Source of the DNA: Whitmania pigra
Taxonomy: Eukaryota > Annelida > Clitellata > Hirudinida > Haemopidae
Assembly (NCBI GenBank): GCA_021613335.1
Contig: JAJTWR010000299.1
Location: forward strand, 722,501-786,500
Direction of reading: 5' to 3'
DNA length: 64,000 nt
Under the pieces are notes generated by a model. The model did not search any database. It had not been told where the DNA came from and was given only the letters and a program-made list of their open reading frames with translations. The translations under genes and the position numbers were made by a program. Of the stretch, positions 12,011 to 21,565 are shown piece after piece. The stretch's first letter is position 1; every line of letters begins with the position of its first letter.

Positions 12011-14610
12011 GTCATCATCATCAATTCCATGTCACCTCATCATCACCACTTCTGTAAGATTCGTACATCGACCCCCCATAAAAATATCAACAGAGCTGCT
12101 TTCCTTTTCCTCATTATCTCTCCTTCATTTGTTTCGTCAATCATCTCAATCAACATTTCCTCAAGGTGAATGTGACATTTAGCTTCATTTTCATTATAAA
12201 ACATCATCATCAATTACGTAATTAGTCCAATTAAATTCCAACATTCAAACTGATTGATTCTCCTTTTCGACTCACTTCCTTGTAGACCAATTGTTTCATC
12301 ACTTGTATTATCAGTTGTTGTATTTCAAGGCTTTCAATTCCTGCAGTGGAATTATCAGACCATCAACAAATGGTGAATGGAATTGATTATGTGAATGGAA
12401 GGGTACAATTCACCTATTAATATGTCATGTAAGGGAACAATTCGTATGTGTATTTATCGTATTATAATACAATTCGCATGTGTATTTGTGATATCATGAT
12501 GCAGTTCATATGTATATTTATCATGTTGTCATACAATTCATCTCTGCAATTCATCATGCTGAGATATCTTTCCATCTTACCTGTTTGCCATCTGTCTTGG
12601 CCATCTTTCTCTTGTTGTGACTGCTTAGACAATTTGTTATTCCATGAATTTTTAAAGCCTTTTTCTGAGACATTTGTATGAGATTATGATACATTGTTAT
12701 ATGCCTTTTTCTGATTGGTTTATGGTTATTATTTAACGTTTGTTGGGTTTATCTTGTAATTTTGGTCTTGCCTCATAATAGCATTAACAAGCATTAATGT
12801 TTCTAGCATTTGCATTTACCCGATCTGTTGTGTGCTTTACGTATCCGAACTGGATGTAAAGGCTCTTTTTAATCGAGGCATTCGTATGAATAAAAGCAAT
12901 ATTCAGTGTCAATAAAAGCACTACCAATACCTTGGAAACTTCAAAATACTTGCGCCGTTCGGGGGTCGAACCGTGGCCGCGAGGAGACGGGTCTTGGGAG
13001 GTTGCCATTTGACCAACGACGCAATCACTCTGCAGACGTCATGTGTGTCTTCTGTCAGTCTTTGTTGAGTGCTTAGTTGATGCTCATATCCGTTTATAAG
13101 TTCACATTGAGATGAATTCACAGTGAATTAATAGATGAATTGAACAACTTCAATTTCAATCCCTTACAAATATTTTTTAATAATTGTCATTTGAACCTAC
13201 GTGTCCATGTTGAAAATATTCAATTATTTTTTTTACATCTTGTCATTTTTAGATGTTTTTGATTCCATTATATTACATAATATCGTTCATTAAGGTTTTT
13301 AATAAATAAATAAATAAATAAGTAAATATGCACAACTTAACAATTCCTGAAAAAATCTTCTCCAATTTTAACTTTCATTTTCTGAGAAAAAAAGTGGAAT
13401 CCTTAATTCGGCATTAATTGAGGGGTCGAGATTAATTTTAGCAACTTTTATACTTTTGGAAATCTCCACTTAAATTTAGAAACTTGAAAATTCACAAATT
13501 GAATTTGCTTGTTGCTGTTGTTGTTTTTTCTACTTTTAAATCTTTGAAACGCCTTCCAAGTGCTTTCCAAATCCTGGAAGAAATGTGATTTTTAAATATG
13601 ATGTTTTGTTTGAGGGGAACATATTTAAAAATAATTTTAAATGAGCGTTATTTTATTGATACAATAATAATAATAATAATATAATAATAATAATAATAAT
13701 AATAATATTTTCACAAAATAATAAAATTCTCTGAATAATTATAAACCTCTCTTCATGCCAAGTCACGTTTAACAAGCTCCGAAACTAACGAACTGTTCGC
13801 CTTCCTTCCCGCGGGAAGAGCAGACGAGACGATGACGATGAGGAGGGATGCATCAGAATGATGATTAGACGCATTTCAAATGAACATTTTCCAACAGTAA
13901 TTTCAGCCTGTCCCTTTTTATTCTTTTTATTTCAATTATTTATTTTGTTTTTTTTTAATTATTTATTCGGGAGAAAATATCTCTTTTGAATAATTTCTGC
14001 CACGTGAAACTTCTTTCAATCGAGTGTCTCTTCCTCTCTGCCTCACTATCTCTCGCATTCCCGGAAAAGTGCCTCCGTGGAAAAAGAAAAAAACTTGCCA
14101 CGCTTCAGTTGGTGACTGATTGACTTTTCCATCAATCGCTCCAGTCATGTTCTTCTTCAAGCAGTTCAACGAAGCGTAAAATCGCACCAATGCTTCCTCT
14201 CGAAGTCGATGTTTGTTAATTTGTTGAATTTCATCGAGATGCAGTTTCGTTTGGAAAAGTTAAGATTTTCAAAGCAACAATAAGATTTTTAAATATGGTT
14301 CTTTTCAAGGATAATTAAAATATAATTGTATAAAATCTGAAAAATGAAGGTGGCGATTCAAATTGTGATGATAACGATGATAAATGTTAACCCATTCAAA
14401 ACCTCAAAGAGTAATTATTCAATCCTGAAGTTGTAAAAATGAAAACAACTTATTAATAATATTAATGATAATCTCAATGAACATGCAAATGCCCGTAATT
14501 GGTAAAGTTGAACAAGTTATTTAATAAGTTATTTCTAACTTCTTATTATTTATTTTAATCTTTCAGTTGCTAGCTCCGTGCCAACGCCGGGCATCACCCA
14601 GAGATATTGA
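2744..14610 (+). CDS. mbl: Muscleblind-like splicing regulator, 3' part (5' exons outside window)
   Basis: Muscleblind proteins bind YGCU-type RNA through CCCH zinc fingers and control alternative splicing in nucleus and cytoplasm. Five exons are visible: 2744-2899, 5855-6067, 6825-6971, 7426-7639 and 14567-14610, together 257 codons plus TGA. Every junction keeps phase (0,0,0,1). The first exon encodes the end of the second zinc finger, with the Cys and His ligands in [20 protein letters not shown], then a NGRNNL motif as in fly muscleblind. The later exons are Pro/Ser/Tyr/Asn-rich low-complexity linker ([21 protein letters not shown]) ending in GITQRY. The second exon has an Asn-rich AAC run; its donor (GTTCCG) is weak and is the least certain boundary. 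The first finger and the start codon lie upstream of the window. Family assignment is strong; it rests on the finger exon. Confidence 0.85.
2900..5854 (+). other. Muscleblind intron
   Basis: AT-rich intron between two phase-0 exons. It contains short ATA tracts near 2910-3000 and the 11-bp minisatellite at 4326-4491. The open frames inside it (for example 4574-4807 and 5012-5410) have no recognisable family and no supporting splice context. Confidence 0.6.
4326..4491. repeat. 11-bp minisatellite, about 15 copies
   Basis: Tandem 11-mers of the form TTGTTGTTAAG, with alternation of AAG/GAG at the end and TTG/CTG at the start. It lies in a muscleblind intron. Confidence 0.9.
6611..6642. repeat. 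(GTTT)n microsatellite
   Basis: Seven to eight GTTT units in the intron before the muscleblind exon at 6825. Confidence 0.9.
7650..7808. repeat. (GAT)n array with GCT and GCA variants
   Basis: ATG/GAT trinucleotide array with regular GATGCT interruptions, beginning ten bases after the muscleblind donor at 7640. Confidence 0.9.
10614..10695. repeat. (CAT)n/(CGT)n array
   Basis: Interrupted CAT repeat with a GTC/CGT block near 10655-10675, in the muscleblind intron. Confidence 0.85.
11331..11358. repeat. (TA)n dinucleotide tract
   Basis: Alternating TA run in a strongly AT-rich stretch. Confidence 0.85.
11803..12031. repeat. (CAT)n microsatellite, about 230 bp
   Basis: CCT units passing into nearly pure CAT/ATC units. 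All three plus-strand frames are open as Ser, His or Ile homopolymers, which explains the apparent long ORFs here. Confidence 0.95.
12962..13015 (-). repeat. tRNA-like Pol III promoter (SINE candidate)
   Basis: On the minus strand an A-box-like TGGTCAAATGG (13015-13005) is followed by a B-box-like GGTTCGACCCC (12972-12962), each close to the tRNA consensus. The D-arm GTTG/CAAC can pair. The flanks do not form an acceptor stem, so this is not a functional tRNA gene. A tRNA-derived SINE head or a tRNA pseudogene is likeliest. Confidence 0.4.
13667..13708. repeat. (ATA)n microsatellite
   Basis: Short ATA array with one break, in the muscleblind intron. Confidence 0.85.
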
Positions 14611-15150
14611 CCCCCTCCATCGGGGTCATAGTTCAAGGACGACAAAAGCGTGTCAACAGGTGAGTTATACTTGAAGTATTTTGTGAAGGTAAACGTCACA
14701 AAGATATATAAAAACTTTTAGTATATCAAATATTTTTTAATGACATGAGCTTACCAAGAAATTACACAATTTATATAAACTTTGAGTTAATGTTAATGGA
14801 CTAACAACAACAATAAAAAAAAAAATAATAATAAATATTATAATCATAATTCATTAATTAAAATATAATGTTTTCATGGCATTGGATTATTATTATTGAA
14901 TAACCACCAACAATTAAAAATTCTACATCATTTACATCTTCAGGTAAAACGTAAACCAGAAAAGCAGAAGAAATTCAAGTTACAAAGTCTTACAATTTGC
15001 AACAAGTTAATCAAGAATTTATTCTTTAGGACTTCAACAAAACCAACGACCGAGGCGTCACCCACGCGGGGTTTTGAGGGGGGCTTCGTGGTCCTCATGA
15101 TATAGCGCTTCGTTTTATGAAAATGCTTTTCTTATCCTAAGGTTAGGCAC
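14611..15150 (+). other. Muscleblind 3' UTR with possible spliced intron
   Basis: Forty-nine bases after the stop there is a strong donor, CAG|GTGAGT at 14659/14660. A good acceptor (TTTATTCTTTAG) precedes 15030. The last exon may therefore be spliced within the 3' UTR, or the donor may serve an alternative C-terminus. The segment from 15030 opens with a short reading frame that ends at TGA after 15 codons. The splice signals are seen; their use is inferred. Confidence 0.4.
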
Positions 15151-15514
15151 GCCAATTTTGGGGATCCTTTCGACAATTTTATGGAGTTTTCAGCATTTTC
15201 TACTTTTCGAGTTAATTTTAAACTTTTTAGCTGTTGTAAGCAATTCGCAAGGCGATGGAACTTTATATAGATAACATCTCCATGACAACCATTTTATTTA
15301 CAAAAAAAATTGAACCTAAAAACAGAAAAAAAAGTAATTTTTATTGCATTTTTTACGCATTTTGTACCATCTCGGCTGATTTTTAAGCAGAAATTTCTTC
15401 GCCATCCTAACAATCAAATGATTCTTCAGTTTTTTCAGCTCTTCACAATTTATTTTTACCAACGTTATTCGCAATTTTTCAATATGACTCATCGCATGAT
15501 TCATTCTCTTTCCT

Positions 15515-15634
15515 CCCCAATTCATTCTCCCCAATTCATTTGCCCCAATTCATTTGCCCCAATTCATTTGCCCCAATTCATACTCCCCAATTCATTCTCC
15601 CCAATTCATACTCCCCAAATCAATCTCCCCAAGC
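15515..15634. repeat. 14-bp minisatellite, about 8.5 copies
   Basis: Tandem 14-mers CCCCAATTCATTTG/CCCCAATTCATTCT with ACT end variants. The last copies are degenerate (CCCCAAATCAATCT). Confidence 0.92.
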
Positions 15635-17010
15635 ATGTTCGCGCGAACCGTCATCACTTAGCCCCAATTAGTATAGTTTTCACGAGTATCTCTTATACAC
15701 AGATATATATATATATATACATACATATATATACATGCATATATCTTATTATACACGTGCATGGACTCCTCGCTGTCCGTGTGCTGTATGTGCGTGTGGA
15801 TTATAAAATTGAATTTCTCCAGTTTAATGGTAAAATGTGCCTGTGTTATAAACGTTGCATCGCGAATATGTGCCCAGTTGTTTTTTGTTTATTATTGTTG
15901 TTGTTGTTGTTGTTTTGTTTCGCTTTGTTGTTGTTGTTGTTTCTTGTTGTTTCTTGTTCTTTTTTAAAAAAAAAAGAAAAATTAGTTTTTGTTTCACCTT
16001 CGTTTGTCAAATTCTTTCGCTGTACCTTCTTCGAAATATGCAAATCTGTTTCCTTTTATTTTTTCCGTGTAGCTGTATTATTCGTTGTCTTCGGTGTCTT
16101 TGGACGCGACTCGACTGACTGACTGAACGTCACGCTGCGAGTCGCTTTCGGACGTCGGTGTAGCCGGAGTCTCTTAGGAGTCGATGAAACAAGAAATTTA
16201 AACAACTTCGATTAAACAAGAAATTCAAATAACGTTGAACGCCTCATCCTCTGAGGCTGTATACTGGTTTGATTGATTCACAAAAAGTGAAATCAAAAAC
16301 ATCGGCAGTCGTTTGACTCACGGACGATGAAATGATTTTCCAATGATTCTCCGACATCAGATTAGCGCACGCATCGCTGTCCGTGGATGGAGTTTTCCTG
16401 TGTTTCTTTCCCTCAAATTCTTCGAGATGTCTTGTCTTTTGAAGCAGGAAATTGCTCCAATAAACATCTGATGGCCTAACAGAATAATGGAGACTTATAA
16501 AGCTTCATAGCAAATTACGTCTGCCTAATGATTTCTTTTACGATGCCCCGCAAATAGACTTCCCTCGAGTCTCTTCTCGGCACAATTTGAAAGTTTGTTT
16601 CATCCCTTTGAAATCCTCTCCTATTTTTTATTTTATCCATCCTTGGGACCCACGAACCAAGAGAATAATGTCGGTTGATTAAACATTTCATTTCCGTTTC
16701 TCGTCTACGAATACACATCATAAAATGGCCACATGTCGGCCATTAAAGTCTTACTTTCTTATCTCTTCGTGTACTTCAAATTCTCTCTACGAAGGCGAGC
16801 GTGGTCGAACTTTTCTTCAACTTCTGGGGTCCTTTACCGACCCCGTTGAGGACGCCTTGGTGCGTCTGGTCGGCGGGATCCTTTAGTAATCTAGCTATTC
16901 GAATCCATCCCTCAACGAGTAGGAAGTTCTTGTTGCACGTCCAAACTCTCCAAGGACATTCGGTTGTTGCAACAGAGTAGTTTACTACTAGTAGTACCTG
17001 CGTATTTTCC

Positions 17011-17075
17011 ATTATCATCATCGTCATCATCATCATCATCGTCATCGTCATCATCATCATCATTACTATCATCAT
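17011..17075. repeat. (CAT)n microsatellite
   Basis: Interrupted CAT/CGT repeat. On the minus strand it reads as Met/Thr runs. Confidence 0.85.
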
Positions 17076-20000
17076 AATTTTACTTGTAGAGCGCGTTTTC
17101 ACGGAGTTCAGCATTGCATTTGAGTTCTCTTGCATTTATCGACAGACAGGCGAATGGATTGATGGATTGACGATGTAAGGACTTAATGTCGCCAGACGTT
17201 CATAGCATTGGCGGTTAGTGTACTGGTAACGACACTGGTGTAGATGATAGAGATAATTCTCAAGATGATCTTGATGATGATGTTGTTGGTGGTGCTGATG
17301 GAAAAGATATGATTAAAACCATGACCACGTGGAAAGAGTTGATATGCACTTCATTGTTTTGGAAAGCGTTCTTGTTCCATGCGTTGTGTTTCTAATTTCG
17401 TCTTACTTACTTGTTGTTTGTTGTAAACAAGGATTTTTGTATATAAGCTGTCTTTGTTTAACCGTGGGTTTAAAAACTATTTTTCCCGATTTTATTTTGT
17501 TTGAATTTTCATGCAATGTTATTTCGAAAATGATTTGTAATAATACACGTTCTGCATTGTTACTGCTACCTGGTTTGGGACAAACACTCTGTTGAACGGG
17601 ATTGCGGTTTAATCGGTTTGGTTTCGTTCTTGTCTGGTTTTGCCGAATGTTCTATTTAACGGAGACATTTACAAACATCTTCATGTCATAGAAACGTAGA
17701 TGACATTTTGCGATGGACTTTTTGATGACTTTTAGTCTAAGTTAACTTTTAAACTCACTTATTCAGAGGTCGGTGAATATTTTTGCTTTGTTCGTTCGAT
17801 TTAAATTTTAAATTTGTCAACACAATTACCCGGAATTAATTCAAATTCAAATTCAGTAGAAAACAATTCGTTAAGAAGCAACCAAAGTTTCGTTTCTGCA
17901 TCCATTTCACGCTCATTTCAACGGTTCTTTGAAATCCAAAAAGGGAAACTGTTTCGTTTATTCAAGTGTTATTTCTTACCGGTCTTCCATCACAGTCTTT
18001 GTATTTTTAAATGAATTTTGTGTTCTATATTTTTATAAAGTTGAATTTTCACATTGAATTTCCGTCAAAATAGCCAAAAGTGTATATAAAAATTGTTATC
18101 GGTTTGTCAAATTTGGTTATTTCTGAGTAATCTTATGGAAAATGGGAATTAGATTAAAGATAGTTTTAAAATTGCTGTTGTTTTTGAGATGATGCCTTTC
18201 CTAATGTTGGCTAAAATGCTGAAATAATCAACATGAAAGCAGAATGCGGCTGGCATATTCGAAGGGACTTTCATGAACTCCAGAACGAGGCGGCGTTTTT
18301 ATCGCCTCCTTCTTCGTTAGTTTCCAATTACTCGACAACAGACGTTTAAAACACATTTCAAATTTATGTGGAGAGAAAGTCCGGTGTCCAATTAGATTAG
18401 ACTTCCAAATTAGAGGCGCTAATTTCACTTCCGACGCATGTCGTCTGCCTCCACGCAGACGAGAAATTTTCTTTTAGATGTAAACCAGTCAACAAACACC
18501 GATAAATAATGAAGTGCTTTCAACATTCAAAAGACAGTTTTAGGCGTTCCATTTGATAAATTGCTTTTTGAGAAACATTAAAAGTTTTGTAAATCAATCT
18601 TCCTTTTAAAGTTTATAAATTAAGTCTTAAAATTAATGTAATATCCAAATTCTTTGTAACCATTTTTAAATAAAGTTTGTAAAATTATTTGTTTTTTTTA
18701 TAATTTACCGGATTGGATTCAGATTTGTCTTCCGTCCAAATGAATGTTCTAAATGGTTTCTATAAATCCTCTTTAATACTTTCAATCAATCCACTTCTTC
18801 CAAAGCATCTGTCAGTCATTGAAAGGTGTTACAAAAAAATTCTTCGTTAGAGAATCAACTCTGAACTCCTTCAATTGACTTCTTTCTAAATAAAAAAATG
18901 ACTTGTAACTGTTTGGAAAATTGATTAATTACTAAATGATTTTTTTTTAATTAATTTAAATCACAAAGTGACATGCAACAAGCAGAGCTGTTAAAGCAGT
19001 AAACATTACCTAAAATATAATAAAGTCAGTTCAATTAAATTTGGTCGACAATCCGAAAAACGTTTTTGAATGCAAATGGCTTGACATTCGGGATGAGATA
19101 CCTGTTTTTAAGATTCTGTGTACTGACGTTAAAACTTCAATGGCAACTCGGAGCCCTTAAAATTTGTGTTGTTGAATCTTAAAAATTACTGTGTGTATTG
19201 CTTTAAGTAGTATTTCAGCACTTTTACTTCCTACTTTAATAGCAACGTTGAAATGCAGACGTTAAATTGCAAAGGCGTCCAAACTAAGACGCGAAAACAC
19301 ACAACGTGAACAAAATCGTTAAACTCAGCAATATACGACAGTAAACAAAATTACGACGCAACGATAACAGTCATATCCCTCAGAACCGAAAAACACAGCC
19401 TTCAAACCACGACACCTCAACACCTATTCACAGGAATGGCTGTTGTTAGGTTGTTACAACTTTATAAATACATTAATTTTATAGCAATTTATATCCATGA
19501 AAATTTCTTCGATATACAAGCAAAATACCACAAAATATAAAGTTATACAAGTTAAAGTTAAACTGATAGATTTCCCCCGTATGTATCTGTCAGTGTAAAA
19601 ATCAAAAAAATGATGAAATATCTTTTCTTTACACTCAGATACATAAACTTTGAGCAAATCTATCCATAGGCTGATCCAACTGCGACTGGTTCCTCACGAA
19701 GAGCAAATTTCTCACATGATATGACCAGGTTCAGGCCACACACCTGAGATTTCCGAGTTCGAACTCTTACCGCAGAGGTCAGATCTTTTGTGTGAACGAG
19801 GAACCTCCGGTGCAACGTCATCCCCGTGGTATCAGCCACAGGCCATCCGATTCCGATCAGGTGTCCTGCATATTTAGACATTAAATAGCATTATATAGAC
19901 ATCTTAGGACAACAAGGTTTCTAGACAACGAAAATACACTTTCGATCTGCGCCAGATACATTGATGACATATTTGTGTTGTGCAGGGTCATATTCCTGCC

Positions 20001-21565
20001 GAATTGTTGAAAATTAAACCTCCCTTGAGAAGAATTCCACTCCGACTTTTGCGATGTTAATAACCTCATTGCGTTACCTGATGTACTTGTGTAGCCAAGA
20101 GAATTTTTGGGCGAGAACAGAAATTTAGTTTAGGGTACGGCAAACCAAAATACTGCGTGACAGTTTCCACAAAGACAAATAAATTTTTAACGACAAATAA
20201 TCTTGTATTAAAAATTAGTTTTGTACGATCAATTCCAATCTAAAAGAATAATTATCGCTAACCCCTCCATCATGACTCACCATGATCATGAATGGCTCTT
20301 GCCCCACCTAACTTTGGGTTAGAAGCAAGGTGAAAAGGGTTATCTCAAATTATGCGAGGGTTGGAAAAAGCTGAAATTCCATTATGTGATTATGAAAACA
20401 TGTCATCATGTTAACCTGTTAACATGCTAATCTTATTATAAACTTAAATGCTTCTCATAATGGACCTGCATAATTAACCTTCGAGAAAATTTCCTGAATC
20501 CAACACAATTAATAAACACTGCATACTAAAATAATTCTATAAGTTTCTGTAATAACTAATAATGTTAACTAGTAATGTTAACTCGTGTTGTCCAGTTCAT
20601 ACGTTTTAATCTAACTTTCTCAGTTTTAACATTAGCAATGTAAATTAACGAAATTAATTCATCTTGTGACTGTACTTAATTCATACATCGTCATATGCAT
20701 AGCGTCAGAGGTCACACGTACAGTGCTCCTTCTCAAGGGCGCTTGTGGCAGTTCAAGCCGAGTTTCGAAGATGACATAATATAATTGCGGCCATAACCAC
20801 CGCATGCAGGATCGCAACACATTCGACCATCCCGCAGACGAGATTTTATGAAGATGGTATTTATCTGGTTTATTGAAACATTAATATTACAAATTTGCCA
20901 CAATTTGACTTTTACTATTGAAGATAGTTATTTGCCTAACAAATCCTTGTCGCCACAAATTATCATATTAAATGTAAATGAAGGTTGTACCATAGGTGAT
21001 TAAACTATGCTTGGATTCGGATCGATTCTTGTATTGTTTATTTATCATTTGCGGATTCTTAGAAAAACAAAGAAATCACAATTTATTAAAAATATAATTG
21101 ATCTTATTCTTAAGATGACTGGAGATTAAATCGCATTTTAAAAGGCTCTGTTAAGTCTGCCTTTTAGTACTTTGCAAACGGTTCCCATTTCACAACTTCG
21201 GAACAAACTGTCCAAATTTTCCAAAGCTGGCAAATCGGTTTCGGATTTCGTCGCCTTCTGAATATTAATATGAAATATTAACGATTATTATTGACTGAAT
21301 TCGAATGCAAATGTTAAACAAATTTGTATTATTTATTACGCTAGCTATTTATTTTTAAAGTCTTATTTAATTTTTTAAATCTTTTTTCATTCTTATTTTA
21401 CGCTTAAATAAATAAATAAGTTGCCTATTAATTTTTGTTTAATTGTTATTTTAAGGATCTTTATTTTATTTCTGTAAATATGCAGGAAGCATCAGTTAGA
21501 AATCCAATAACTATAAACTTGTTTTAGAATTATCAGCATCAAATCGATTGAAAACATACCCGATC

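Larger units (their letters stand above)
7640..14566 (+). other. Large muscleblind intron (6.9 kb)
   Basis: Bounded by a GTAAGT donor and a pyrimidine-rich TTTCAG acceptor. It contains several trinucleotide arrays, a C-run near 9007-9016, an AT dinucleotide tract and a tRNA-like SINE candidate near 12962-13015. A 156-codon frame at 9683-10153 has no recognisable family and shows no coding signature that I can defend. Confidence 0.65.
15151..21499. other. Intergenic region with no supported gene
   Basis: About 6.3 kb between the muscleblind 3' end and the HECT ORF. It holds the 14-bp minisatellite, TA and GTT tracts near 15692-15752 and 15883-15958, and a CAT array at 17011-17075. A long frame at 15310-16122 runs through the minisatellite and GTT repeats and is not credible. 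The part from 17600 to 21500 is plain AT-rich sequence in which I see no gene. Confidence 0.55.

Noticed and set aside
11634..12182. Long plus-strand frames of Ser, His and Ile homopolymers
   Set aside because: They are the three frames of one CAT microsatellite.
15310..16122. 270-codon plus-strand frame
   Set aside because: It runs through the 14-bp minisatellite, a TA tract and a GTT tract; its composition is repeat-driven.
16880..16910. ATTCGAATCC as a possible tRNA T-arm
   Set aside because: No tRNA arms could be built around it.
19660..19881. B-box-like GAGTTCGAACTC and a 73-codon minus-strand frame
   Set aside because: No matching A box or tRNA fold. A 15-base match to sequence near 7383 is at the level expected by chance in 64 kb.
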